A stretch of DNA of 64,000 bases from Telopea speciosissima (taxonomy: Eukaryota > Streptophyta > Magnoliopsida > Proteales > Proteaceae), in NCBI RefSeq assembly GCF_018873765.1, contig NC_057923.1, positions 60,568,593-60,632,592 on the forward strand. Direction: 5' to 3'. Every line of letters starts with the position of its first letter. Positions within the stretch are counted from its first letter, which is position 1. The position numbers and the translations under genes were made by a program. Shown here in pieces: positions 9,629-22,075 of this stretch. The notes under the pieces were generated by a model. That model saw nothing but the letters and a program-made list of their open reading frames with translations. It was not told where the DNA came from and searched no databases.

Positions 9629-11285
9629 ATGGAGAGGTATTATGTCTTCATTGTTATTGTTATATTTAATCTCTATATGGTTGCTTCTGTAGTAGCCAGA
9701 GGAGGAGGAGGAGGAGGTTGTGGTTTGATTAATGTAGATGAATTGAAGAACAATGTAGTAAAAAATCTATATGGCATCGAAGTGGGTTTGAAGTTATTGA
9801 CGAAAGAAGAACAAGTATTAGTAGAAAAGAGCAAGAAATTTAATCTCGTTACTAGCATTTTGCGGAACTTTCTGGGGAACAATTTTAAACAAGCTGAGAA
9901 GGATTTTAGCCGGCTGATTCATCATCGTTCATCAGTCACAAACTTCACTGGCTCTGTAAGTTCATTTTATTCTTTGATTGATAGTTTTTTTTTGTTATTT
10001 TGTTCTCATTAGTAACACTGGTTTCATCCATTTTAATTATGGGTTGCAGACTAATAACTTGGAAGCGGTTGTTAGTTTTTCCAAGCAAGCAATAATCCAA
10101 GCTAAAAAATCTCATATCTTGATTCATCGAATCATCCAATGCATGAACAACTCAATTGCAACTCCAAAGCAAGCATTTGAACCATCAAGACACAATGAAA
10201 CAGATTGTGTTGTGGATGGTACTAAATGTCAATACTCACAATATGTGCGAGGCAAAAAACTCCAAATCTGTGCATATGGCTTCGCGAGATGTGTTACCGG
10301 CGGTGCATTCGGCCCTTATTACACTGTCTACAACTCAGATGATGACCCAAAAAATCCAGCGCCTGGTACTCTCCGTTTTGCTGTAAATTTTGCAGGTGGA
10401 CATGAAGGTGGAGCTTGGATTATATTCAAGAAAAGCATGGTTATTAGACTTAAAGACAAGTTATGGATTAAGTCAAATACAACCATTGATGGAAGAGGAG
10501 TAGTTGTTTCCATTATAGGACAAGTACTAGCCCTTCAACATGTAGAGAATGTGATTTTGCATAACTTTATTGTAAGCTTTACTGGGGATAGTGATACCAT
10601 TCATGTGTATGAAGGATCTCATAATGTTTGGATTGATCATTTAACTTCAAGCGAAGCACAATTAGGATTGATTAGAGTCTTGCAAGGCTCAACTGATGTT
10701 ACAATCTCTAATTGTTTTCTTTCAAATTACGATTTCAATCTACTTTTAGGGGCATCTGACAAAGATACTATTGATCACACATTAAGGGTTACAGTGCATC
10801 GGAATTGGTTCGAGTCCTCTACGCAAAGAATGCCACATTGCAGGTACAGTTCATCTGCATCTTCCATTTCCACCATTATTGTGTTTCTCCTTTCTGATCT
10901 AATTGTTGAAAACAGGTGGGGTTATTGCCATGTATCAAACAACTATTACAAAAACTGGAATTATTATGCAACTGGAGCAAGGGTTTCTGCCAGGGTTTAC
11001 TCAGAGCTAAATGTGTTCAATCCAGGGTCGAAGAAAGAGGTGACTCCATGGTTCCAGAACTTCAATTCCGATCTCTCACCAACCATCGTCTCATCCAAAG
11101 ACCTTTTGCTAAAGGGAGCTACGTTTCATCAATTCTTGCATCATCAGACATTTAGCAGTCCTCGGGATCTATTTCCTAACTACGTGGTTCCAACTCGACC
11201 TACGGATCCGCTAGAAGACCTGGTGATGAACTATTCGGGGGCTTTATTTGGATCTAAACTTAAAGATTGCTTGGCAACTCCATGA
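9629..11285 (+). CDS. Divergent pectate lyase (PL1 family), three exons
   Basis: The exons are 9629-9955, 10050-10843 and 10916-11285, giving 496 residues. Residues 1-23 form a signal peptide, so the protein is secreted to the cell wall, where PL1 enzymes cleave de-esterified pectin by beta-elimination with Ca2+. The PL1 core runs from about residue 200: GAFGPYYTVYNSDDDPKNPAPG, TTIDGRG, NVWIDH (W303-H306) and QRMPHCRWGYCHVSNNYY (R369, R374). The two Arg of the RxPxxR motif are kept, as is the first acidic pair (D289, D291). The usual ADGLIDA calcium site, however, reads AQLGLIR (312-318), losing two Asp. A ~190-residue N-terminal extension unlike the common Pec_lyase_N makes it longer than typical (about 400-450). 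Intron 2 is only 72 bp, is a multiple of three and has no in-frame stop, so retention would add 24 residues. Family assignment is sure; catalytic activity is doubtful. Confidence 0.9.
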
Positions 11286-11993
11286 ACTACTTAGTTTGCG
11301 CAGTTTTTATTAACTTAACACTTAGTTTGTAGATTTAATTAATTTGAAACTTAGTTCACAAATTAGACTTTCTTATTTAAGTACGCTGTTATCTCGTCTT
11401 TGTTGTTTGTAGAGAAGATTATCCCAATCTCTTGGCTTAGTAATGGGTAATGTGAAGCTAAAGCTTCTTTAATTAATTGTTAAAGAGTATTCTCAAATAC
11501 TTGTTGGGTATTCGAACCTTAAAATAACTGAGATTAGCAACTAAGACGGGGCACTTTGTAGGTTCCATCAGGAGCAGGTAAGGACCTTCTTTATTACAAA
11601 CGCTACTTAAAAAAGCTAATGCAGAGCATGAAATTTACATGAATAAAAGCAACAAGCAAGAACCCTAAGATAAGAACACAGATCAAGTGATCAACACACA
11701 TTATATACCCATTTCATTGCAGAGAAAAAGAGTTGTCACTCCTCCATATTTACAATCCTAAACAGCAACCAGAGCCCTCTCAGCAGTTTGCAATCACAAC
11801 CTTGCGAGAAAGTCACTTTCCAATGGATAAAGAAGCAGGTTGTGAGGAGCAATTGAGAAGAGAAGACTCTCTACTTCATGGCTGCAATAACTGTTGGGCC
11901 TTCCACCTGAGTTATACACGATGATACACAAAGCAGGGGATGAAAACAGGGCCAAAAAAATAAAAAATCATCCTAAATCTACCAAGTTAAATG

Positions 11994-12975
11994 TTACAGT
12001 ACCATGTATTTGGCTCCCCATATCTCCTCGTCGGCGGCGGGAACGGCAGTGATTTTGTTCTTAGGATGCTCGTAGCTTCTCAGCCCACCGGCTGCGGTGG
12101 AGAAGAAACACCCTGTAATTGAAACGACAAGAATAAGATAAGAGATTAAGGAGAGGTAAGGGCTATAACTCTAAAACGAAACTATGATGAAAGAAGGATT
12201 GGGCGAGATTTTAAATACCCTGAGGGAAAGATGCAAGAGACTTGCCGCAAGCACCTTTGAGCAAGTTGGCATCGTCGGCAAAGGCAACGTACCCATCGGC
12301 GGTGATTCCCCAATACAGAGGAACCTTCCCGTATTGATCCTGTTTATTCACAAAAAAGCCTCGAATTATTATCCTTCATCATTAAAGAGAGAGAAGAGAA
12401 GAGAAGAGAGGAAAGGTGTTAATCCACTTACAGAAGCGACGAACAAGGTGGAGGTTGAATTGTCGAAGAGAATGAAGGCGAAGTTGCCCTCAAGGTGACC
12501 CACGACATGGTTGGGAGGGTAAGGGGCCCGATCGCGCAAAGCCTTGTAAGCCTCGATCACCAACATCACTTCGTTGGCTGATTTGGCCAGACCATATTGT
12601 TGCCTCAAGCTCCCCAGATTGTCCAGAGCTCCCTCGAACAGACAAAAAATGTCTTCCTTCACCGCAAACGATCTGCACCCATCACCCAGAAATTGAAAGA
12701 TTAGAAATCTGGGTTTCCTGCTATATGCTACTGTTCTTAATTTCTTATCCGTTTACCCTTTCAGTGATTTACCTGGGTTGCAGAACCGACTCGCAGTGGT
12801 GTGTGTAGGCCAAATTGGCATGGTCTCCGACCTGTACCGATACGGCACAGGCGTTACTCTCAGTAAACCGGTTCAGTAATGCCGTCGACGTTATCTTCGG
12901 CGAGGGTGTCCGGCAGCCGGCTGCCACCAGCTCGTCCGGTGGTGTCATAATTGAGTTGCTGAAGATACCCAACAT
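11994..12975 (-). CDS. AILP1: AILP1/TSJT1-like protein (Wali7, DUF3700; YGL and LRDR motifs)
   Basis: The four exons on the minus strand are 12975-12773, 12672-12432, 12339-12219 and 12112-11994. They join in frame with GT-AG introns to give 227 residues. It begins MLGIFSNSIMTPPDELVAAG and carries the QQYGLAKSANEV and ALRDRAPYPPNHV blocks that name the family ('aluminium-induced protein with YGL and LRDR motifs'). Later blocks are FVASDQYGKVPLYWGITADG, GACGKSLASFPQGCFF and NKITAVPA.DEEIWGA. The fold is related to class II glutamine amidotransferases, but the N-terminal nucleophile Cys is absent here (MLG), as in the whole family. The role is stress- or auxin-responsive with no settled biochemistry. 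The C-terminus ends IWGAKYMVL, about ten residues shorter than the usual IWGATFKVEG... ending. A (CT)n tract lies just upstream of the start. Confidence 0.93.
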
Positions 12976-13037
12976 GTTTGATATTTTCTACTATAGGATA
13001 TATCCTTCCCAGTTCCCACCCACCTTCCTCACTTCTC

Positions 13038-13065
13038 CAACTCTCTCTCTCTCTCTCTCTCTCTT
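13038..13065. repeat. (CT)n microsatellite in the AILP1-like 5' region
   Basis: An uninterrupted CT run about 65-90 bp upstream of the AILP1-like ATG. Read on the gene strand it is (GA)n, a common plant 5'-leader or core-promoter element and a potential BPC/GAGA-factor site. Confidence 0.7.
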
Positions 13066-15388
13066 TCTAGCAGTGTCAAGTGCTCGGACATAGGGATTGG
13101 ACCTAAGGAGGTGAACCTTTCAACTTATAGGAAGAAAGAAAGGGGTATTATCGTCATTTCAAAAGAGTTAAAAGTACGCTAGATGGTGAAATCCCGAAAT
13201 GTGGCTGAGAATGGAACCCACCAAAAGGCGATGATTTTCGTGTGGTGCATGGCGACATTGGTGGGCCCACCACCCCAATGGGCTTCGCCGCTCGACTTTC
13301 GAGGCCATCAAGGCCGTGTGTTGTCCGATCTTCTTCTCAGACTTCAGCCGCGGGGAAGCAATATGTTGAGACATAGTCACATGCAAGATGACACACCTTC
13401 ATGAAGTTGGAAACGTGGATTCCGGGTGGGGACAGATCATTGATGTGGACTCCACCATTTACCCATAACAGAGCCAGCTGACTTGTTTTCAGTGCTGGAC
13501 TGTCAGATATGACTGGTCACATTGAATCATTACCCCCCAGTGAAAAGGAAAATTCAGTAACGCATGTAACGTTCAAAGAGCAAAAGATATAATACCATAC
13601 TTCAACTCCTATTATAATATAGTGATACTAAAGTGTGGTTTTGCCTTTCTAGATTTCTTGATGATAAGGTCAAGATGGTCAGGAACAATTGTATGATAGA
13701 TGCTAAGTATTAACGGGCACTGATTGGATCTGGCCCATGAGACCATCCCATCCATCGATGCATTCAAATCCAATTGGAAAGACAGAGAAAAAGAAGAGGA
13801 CAATATCAACGGCAAAGTCACAATCTAGACCCTTCATTTTCCAAAATGATGGCCCACCGTTTGTGCCTAAAAAGTTTGCACTCAGGATAAGATTGAATAT
13901 CTCTCTTTCTCTCTCTCACTCTCTCTGTCTTACGTGTCTCTGGATGAGATTCTCATTCATTCTAGTTCAGGGGCCATGATCCCAGGAAGAGTAACTTTTT
14001 ATGGCAAACTTTGGACATATGATAAAGTATCGTATTACTTCCTACTACCGCAAACGTGGGGCAGGAAAGTAGGAAACCTCTTCAACTTTGACCCATCAGG
14101 ACCAAATGTAGAATCCAAAGTGCACCAGAGGGTGGTACATTTTAAAACCGTAGGCATGTTCACATGGTGGGAGAATTACTTGGAAATAAATGGATACCCA
14201 TCCCCACCCAGCCGTCAAGAAAAATAAAAATGAAAATGGCAATTTCGTCATTTTCAAAACCATGGATGGAGACCATAGATTCCTGTGTACTGATAATAAC
14301 TTAAACCCAAGCTTAGGGAGACAAATGGACACTAAGGGTAAGAAATTTTTTTTTGATAAAAATAGGAGTAAAGAATTCAATAAAAGAATCTTCAAAGTTG
14401 TACAAGTTGGGCTTTGCCGCTTTGTTCATCATGGTATGACAGAGTGACAGACCAAGTGTTCTGTTCCTTCCTTCCATAACCCAACTCAATTAAAGCTGGA
14501 CTCTTTTCATTTTTGACACTTCTCTCTCCGCTGCCTCCAAAAAAATTTATTCCCCCTCAAAACCAAAGAAAGAAAGATTGAAAAAGATAATGGATTTGCC
14601 AATTCTCATCAAAATTCAATCATAAACTTTCCATGTATTAGTATGTTAAAAAAAAAATAAAATAATATCTGTTTGGTAGTGTGGCCTTTATGCCCAAGCA
14701 CAAAAGGAAGTGAAATAATTGTCCCACCCATCATGAAAAGTGAAAATCCCTTCCTTGTTGATGATCCCATGTGTGCTATGATTGAGCCTCGTGCTGGTGT
14801 AGGAGTCACATTGTCAAGCAGAGAATCCTCTTCCTATTGTTGTTTTCCATTCTTCTTTTAACCATTGGAAAATCTTGGTGTCCAATCATGTAACCTCACC
14901 TTTTTTGCACTTGTCTTATTAAACGAAGATGTAGAAAAAGGTTTTTAAAATGTTGAAAGTCATTTAATTATATAGCATTTTATTTAATTTTGATGTGAAA
15001 TGAAAGGATTATTTCAATATTAAATAACTTATAGGAATAAATCGATAGGTAACAAAAAAAGTAAGGTTGGAATTCTTAGTTCACCTACTTGATGACAACA
15101 AGATGCAACACCTTTTAACTATTTTCAAAAAAAATTTAGCAAATATGTTTTGACACATGCAAATGTCACATAGGATTGAAATGGAGTTTTGGCAAGTGAC
15201 AAAATAAAACACTAAAATAAATTAAGAACCCCAAAAAAATGTGTGGATATACATAGAAAGTTAAGCCATTAAAAGAAATTTTAACTAACCTTGCTCATTC
15301 TGAAAACCAAAAACACATTTGCCATTTCATATTTTTAACTATGTTTGAATAATTTGTAATAGCTTTATTTAGCCATCAGATTAATTTT
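13066..15388. other. Intergenic region without a supported gene
   Basis: Several open frames of 60-100 codons occur on both strands, but they overlap each other, have low-complexity or unmatched sequence and no plausible splice partners. A short CT run lies at 13902-13926. No repeat edges were found. Confidence 0.5.
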
Positions 15389-15926
15389 TGTTGGAATTTT
15401 TTCAATAATTGTGTGGACAGTTTTGGATCATTTTTTGGTTCAATGTTGGTCTGGTTTTTTGGCTAAGGGACATATATCTTCAAAGAGACATATCCATTTG
15501 TATAGGTGCATTCATAGCACTTGGATTGGAATCTTTTAATCTAATCCATTAATCCAAGAGACACACCTACACCATGGGATATCTTCAAGAGACACTTACA
15601 TATAAGTGCTTGGATTAGAATCCTTTAATCCTAGCCACTTATGTCAAGAGACACATCCATTCCATGAGGTGTCTTGAAAGGATACATCCACTACTATAAA
15701 TAGAGGTGAAATGGACAACCCAAATCATTCAATTTTTGTGGTACGATTTCAGTCAGTCAGGCATTAACAAATTCTCAATTCTTTGATAGTTTCAAGTGAT
15801 TACTGCCTTTGCAAATCAGTAATCAGTTCAGCCTTAGATGCAAATACTGTCTTAAGGACATAGCGTTCTCGTTCGACTCAGACTATCTCTTTGTCCTCTC
15901 CTTTTTTATATCAATGTTTTCTAACA
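15389..15926 (+). mobile_element. Solo LTR
   Basis: A 538-bp block starts TGTTGGAA and ends TCTAACA, with ATTTT before it and ATTCT after it (a 5-bp target duplication with one mismatch). It contains a TATA box, ACTATAAATAGAGG, near 15694, followed by a short leader, as expected for an LTR promoter. No internal coding part adjoins either end. Three internal copies of an AAGAGACA(C/T)A-type word lie upstream of the TATA. The superfamily is undetermined. Confidence 0.5.
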
Positions 15927-17678
15927 ATTCTGTTTAATTGAAACTTAATATTTGTATTAAAAAAAAAATCCTACTTAGCCCACAAATTTTGAATCTCACT
16001 TGATCATTCAAATGACATAGGAAAACGATAATCATGATGATTTTGGTTGATATATTCTTCTCATCCTTGGGTGTGGGTCCACATGTTGGAGGGTCAAGAC
16101 CAATTAAGGTGGTGAGTCAAGTTTGTTAATGACAAGGAAGGTGTGGGGTTGATTCCACATGGCTAGCAGAAAGCAACGGTGGGTGCCGTAATTTTCCTTC
16201 ATCAATCTTTTCCAAATTTAAAAAAAAAAAACCAGGATGACACATGATGGGTACCCTGACGGCTTCCCTAGACTCTTTCATGAACAAATGATAACTCTTT
16301 GTCTCTCTCAATCAAATAATCAATCAAAGAGTGCCCATGACGGAGACGCCCATGGTATAGGAAGTGGCCCATGGTTAAGGCATATAATTATACTAAAATC
16401 AAATAAATAAAAGTATGGCTCACCCCATTTGATTAAAAGTTGAGTTTAATGATCTTAGGAAGAGTTGATGAGACATTGTAGTAGTCTTTGTTGATCTTGG
16501 TTCTTGTGAATCTTTGATTCCATGATTAGATTTTTGAAATATTGAATAAAGAATCCTAAATCCAGAACTTTTTATGAGGAAATCCAATCGAAAATGATTT
16601 TAGAGATGAAGAAAGAGGAGGGAATGGTAGTTGCCTTAGTTGGTGGCTTTTGTCAATGCTTGGTGAGCCAATCCTATCTAGGAAAATCAATTTAAAAAAA
16701 CAATTCCTATATATCAACTAGGCCAATAATTTTTATCAAGTGGAGGTATAAAGTTCAAAGTATCTCAAATAGAAATGAGTCCCAAACGTTACGTGTTTGA
16801 AAATATAACTTGTGGTTGTGGAAAGTTGAAAGGTCTAATATAGATATCCTACCTTTCCCCCTCAACCAAGAGATTTTAATGGAAAATCTCATATTAAGGC
16901 CACAACCATTTTAATTTTTTTGTAATAATTTTGTTTGGTTTGGATGAACTAACAAGGTTCAAGTAAGTGCAATCGACAATGGGATTGGCTTCCATCGATT
17001 TTGATTTCGAAACAGATCAGAATCAAATAATAATTGGTAATTATCTTGTATTGGTCCCCCTAAGTGAGTAATTATCACCTCTAATTCGTAGACACCTCCA
17101 ATTCCTCTAATAGGGGGGAGTGAACTCCACCTTGGGCACCATGTGAGGAATTGGAGGAATTGGAAAAGGCAGCGAATTGGAGGGAATAACGATTCCCCCT
17201 AAGCAAAGGTCCTAAGAGTGATGAGTTTAGAATCGATTTTACTTTTTGATATTTTTACACACAGTAATCGAAATGAACCCTAGAGATCCAAAATGAATCG
17301 GCTGATTCCAATTGACCAAAATTAAATTCAATTCCAGCCGATTCGGTTTGGCAAACTGAATTCCAATTGAAAATTGACCGAAAGAAGATAAGAGGTCATT
17401 ACTCAATATTTGTCCCACCTATGCAAGATCCTAGGAGGGGTGAGTTTGGTATCGATCCTAACTTTTAATATTTTTCACCCAAAGTGATCACCCTCAAGAC
17501 TCAAACCCTGACATTTGTCTTAACAACTCTTAAGATTCGAATCAGCCAAAAGTAGACTGACCCTCGATGGATGATTGATAACTACACCCCCTCCCCCTCT
17601 CCTTTCGGTGCTAAGGTGCTGGAGTGGGGCATCTCAACCAGAGAAATCCATACTTGGTGAGAAGGAAAAGAAGTCTTT
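15927..17678. other. AT-rich intergenic stretch
   Basis: No gene or clear element edge was found. Some imperfectly duplicated text occurs (for example the TGAGTTT...ATCGAT-type words near 17220 and 17440), suggesting old decayed repeats. Confidence 0.4.
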
Positions 17679-17679
17679 G

Positions 17680-17812
17680 GCTGTGTTTGGTATTTATTCT
17701 CGTAATAGATTCTAAGTTTGAATCACATTCTGAAACTCAATTCTACTTTATTTTCCCTTGAGAATGTGTTCTAGATGTAGAATCTATTATGAGAGTGCAT
17801 ACTAAACACAAC
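17680..17812. mobile_element. MITE with ~35-bp inverted ends
   Basis: GCTGTGTTTGGTATTTATTC...CGTAATAGATTCTA pairs with TAGAATCTATTATGAGAGTGCATACTAAACACAAC. CTTTG flanks both sides as a possible 5-bp duplication. Confidence 0.6.
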
Positions 17813-17959
17813 CTTTGTTTTCGATTTTCAGTATTATGTAATCTGTTAAAATTAAAAGAAAGAATTTATAAGGAAGTTTCTAACTAATTTGAGCCAACAT
17901 GCTTCATTGAAGAGATTAAAGAATATTGCTGACAGAGATATTTGACCAGATGACACATT

Positions 17960-18148
17960 AAAAAATCAGGATCAATCGAAATGTTTCGATCTTATATTAT
18001 AGTGTAAGACCAAGACTTGGGGAAAAAAAATCAGGATCAATCGAAATGTGTCGCTCTTATATTATAGTGTAAGACCAAGACTTGGGGAAAAAAATCAGGA
18101 TCAATCGAAATGTTTCAATCTTATATTATAGTGTAAGACGAAGACTTC
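17960..18148. repeat. Three tandem copies of a 64-65 bp unit
   Basis: ATCAGGATCAATCGAAATGT recurs at 17965, 18030 and 18094. Each is followed by a TCTTATATTATAGTGTAAGAC block and, in the first two copies, CAAGACTTGGGGAAAAA. The copies differ at only a few positions, so the duplication is recent. Outside the array the sequence is unique. Confidence 0.9.
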
Positions 18149-19346
18149 ATCAGCAACAAGGGGTTAGAGGATAACAAGCCGGATAAAACGAAGGTCCTGC
18201 AGATTTTATAAACTGATGCCAATTAATAGACATTGAAAACCCTTTGAGATTGTGTTTATTTGCATTCCGCGGCTTGAAAGGTTGGTTAATCTGCTAAAAA
18301 AATTTAGACAAGTAGATGCATACAATCTAGTAAGAACGACGAAATAGGTTTCATTAAGCTGATCCTGATAATTAAGACATAAGCTTAAATCAATTGAGAT
18401 TCAATCTCTTGTCATACTCTTTGAGACGAAATGATGGATCAAAGATATTCATAGGTGAGATGACCTAAGAGTTTCATTATTTTAATTCTGCATTATTATT
18501 CTCACGAGGCTAAAGTTTTCCTTCAATCGTGGAGACACGGAGAAATATCTCTTTTCCATTGATGATGTGATCATATGATTGGATTCTTTTATTACAAGAT
18601 CAAAAATATCTTTCAACATCTTAATCGAAAGGATTAGATTGTCTTTAGATGCGGAGATTCCTTCTTCACCATGGGTGTTGAGAAACACAGCCCTATTCTT
18701 ATGATTCTTTTTGGTTATGATATGTTGCTATTTAGGTTTAAACTTCCAAATTTATATTTCAGCACTTAAAATTATTGTTCATTTAATTAATGAAAATTAA
18801 GTGAAAAAAATACTGATTATTTTATGTAAAATATTATTATTATTTTTGATAGAATATATAAAATATTATTAACACAAAAAATTTTGGGTTAAAACAAACA
18901 AGACCCAATGAGGATAAATAGAGGGTGGAAGATTGTTGCCTTTCTTGCGAGACTGTAGACATGATAGGCATGGGAGTGGGAGATAAAATAATAATGAAAA
19001 AGAATGCCAATTCGTCACACCAGACACGCCGCCTCTGCGCCCAGAAGCCCTTGGAATCAAAGCCTATCTTCTTGGGGCTGTTGAGTGTTGACAATCCATA
19101 CAAAAGAAGCAGCCCACCAATCAGATAAATGCCCAGATAAGATGGAAAATGGGTCTAGGGCCCACAAAGGAGGATGAGTTTCACTTCACTTTACGTCAAC
19201 CCAACCCACCCAATAATATATAGTCCTAATTGGCCAATTCTAAATGTCTAATTGACCAAAATTTAATCCTAAAATTACTTTGGGGGTGAAAATGACAGAC
19301 ACGATGTGATATGACATTCGAATCAGATTCCTTTACTTTTGCCTCG
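18149..19346. other. AT-rich intergenic stretch
   Basis: No supported gene. The small open frames show no family features and no repeat edges were recognised. Confidence 0.4.
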
Positions 19347-19482
19347 GGCAGTACTTTCGCGTGCCCCACACACAAGGCTGGCAAAATGTACCGCCTTACC
19401 CCTACTCGAGCGCCTTGCCCGAACGAAGGTAAAATGATACTTTCCACCTGCCTTGTGTGTTGGACGCACGGAAGTACCGTGT
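19347..19482. mobile_element. Foldback element
   Basis: The left arm GCAGTACTTTCGCGTG, then CACACACAAGGCTGG, pairs with the right arm CCTGCCTTGTGTGTTGG, then CGCACGGAAGTACCGTG. The loop holds CGCCTTACCCCTACTCG, close to the loop of the hairpin at 9193-9334. Confidence 0.6.
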
Positions 19483-20663
19483 AGGCGTATGACATCCTCC
19501 TATATGGGTTTGGTTCATTGAATGAGCCGGAAATTGTATGTTGTAAGGGAAGGACCCTTAGGAATAAATCATGGCCGACCAATGTCACTGTCTGATCCAA
19601 CCCACCTACTTCCTACGCTCAAGCCCAACTGGTCAAAAATTTTTCTGGGTTATTTTGATTTTTGAAACTTGGAAGTGGAAGTGAAAGGATTGCTAACAGT
19701 GAACAATATATCTATCTATCTATCACACTCATCATATCATATGTGTGGTCCAAACATTATTAACATTAAAATTAGAATTAAGGGGAAGGGAAGCTTTAAA
19801 CCTTTTGTTTCCTTTAAAACTTAGGCGATGACATTTATTTCACTCAGTGCCATTAAGAGTGCATGTCGAGGTATTAATAGAAACAAAAGGGACAGATGGC
19901 ATCACCTAATCATACATGAAGCATACACGTACGGATAGGTGATCTAGTATAGATGGCCCCTACTATTGAATTTCCTTCTTAATATGTTAGGGGCTAATGT
20001 TTCTTACGCAGCCTTGCTTAGTGGCTTTGTAAAATAGAGCCATCGGAGAGTATAAAAGTGGTCGAAATACACTAGGTGTGTATGAACATAAATAGGGATA
20101 TATGCTAATATACATAGGAGGCATTTGATTGAATTAGATTTTGAAATTTTACATTTAAATAATACATGAGACCATGACTTGTTCTCTCTGCCCATCAGTC
20201 GGAATTGTCATATCATTGATCCACGTGGCAAAATGATGCTGAACCCAAAACAAAGCCTTTCCTTAACACCCATGCAACTGAATTTTTGCCTATACGTCGG
20301 GTAACCCATTCTGACTAGTTTGAAAGATCTATTCCCCCATTTCCCTGTTCTCTCTGTCTCTCTTCTTTCCATATCCTTATGGGTGTTTGGAATGAGAGCC
20401 AATTTTGTGGTTCAGTGGGATGAATGGACTGCACGTATATAAGATGGTTAAGGGGCATAGAGAAATGTTTACTGAAATGTAGAATCAACTCCACTCTGAA
20501 GGTACTGTCCCTGTCTGTGGGATTGCGAGTTTAAGAAGAATCGAGACAGGAAATTCCCACACTCCGTATATCTGCGTAAGGAACAACAACACACAGTACA
20601 TATGGCCTCTGCCGCCTATCCCAATCCTTAACTAATAAGGTAACCTAATTTGATTAGGGAGGT

Positions 20664-20709
<46 letters not shown>

Positions 20710-21093
20710 TAAAAAATGACATATCTGCCCTCTATTGTGAAAGGAGATAGAGACACAGGGAGGTGCTACTTGCTACTGTATGTTACACAGCCTCGTCTTT
20801 GTTTAATGAGCATGGGTTTGATGTTGTTTTGAAGCTATGATAACAAAATTTGGCAGACTTAGCACTTCAGACTGTATCCAAGCTAAGCTGTTCTTTATGT
20901 CATCTAACGAGACACCTTCCTTAGCCTAGCCTGGTTTTGATCATCTTGGAGCAGAGCAGCATTACTAATATTGCAATGTCTTGCTCCGAAAGTCGTGGTA
21001 TGGTGAAAAAGTCCAGATCATCATCATACTATGGGATTGATCTTCTGCATACCGCAGCACAGTCCAACTCCAAATTGAGCAGGATTAGATGAA
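19483..21093. other. Intergenic stretch with a long CT microsatellite
   Basis: A (CT)n run of about 40 bp lies at 20664-20704. No gene was recognised. TATC repeats occur near 19710-19722. Confidence 0.5.
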
Positions 21094-21258
21094 TTTTTAT
21101 CGTCTGACTCCCTGCCCGGTACCGTTCCTAGTCCTCTAACAAGAGGGGGGTGGACCCCACCCAGGCAGAATGTTCAGTCAAGGGGTGGAATGGTCATTTT
21201 GCCCCCCTTGTTAGAGAATAGTACGAATTGTACCGGACAGGGAACCATAGGCGATAAA
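21094..21258. mobile_element. Foldback MITE with ~56-bp arms
   Basis: TTTATCGTCTGACTCCCTG, then CCCGGTACCGTTC, then CTCTAACAAGAGGGGGG, pairs with CCCCCCTTGTTAGAG, then GTACCGGACAGGGAACC, then GGCGATAAA. The matching is nearly continuous with scattered mismatches. Confidence 0.65.
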
Positions 21259-22075
21259 GGTCCAGATTAGATCAGGCTCAATTTGGACTTGCCCCATTTT
21301 TGTTTGAGAAGAATTTGATCCAATACCATTCGAGTGACAAACCTTTGATGCTTGACATTGAACCAGCTTCTTGACTGTAATGACTACATTGCTATTCTTG
21401 ACAACAATAATAATAGAACTCTGATTATATCACAACAGCCCTTGGCTGGCCAAGGAGGAGACATCATGGACTTCCGAATTGGTGGCTGTTTGCCCATCCA
21501 ATATTAGGTTTTCTCCTCATTTTCATCCCTTGCAACCTGTTTGCAAAAAATTGAGCCCCATCTGATTGCCACATGGCAGATATTTAATGCCAACTTATGT
21601 TTCATAGACATCCTCTCATGGGTGTCCTATGACATGACACTGGAGAAATAAAAGGTTGCTCCAATTTTTCAAGTCAGCTTTTCTAAGGGGTGATGATTTA
21701 TAAAGCAAGGGGAAAAAAAGAAGGAACACATATCCATATTTGCTTTGCTATGTTAATAATTGAGTATCAGTGCAAATTGTGCAATGCCCTCAACTGACCC
21801 TAATGTCACTTAAATCCATAAGTTGCCTCCTTCCCACATACAAAGGACAAGGTCTATAAGAACCAAAATCAGCTAATCCATGTAATTAGTATAGGATTCT
21901 ACACTCGGTACAGTAGCATTTTCATTTTCTTTACCTTCCCCTGACCTGAAAATTTCCTAATCTACATTTTCCTTTTCCCTTGCTTATAAATATATTTAAA
22001 GCTAACCATTCTATATCCTGCATATAAGAAAAAACAAAAAGATGAAGTCCCTGCAAAACCGCATAAATATCCTCA

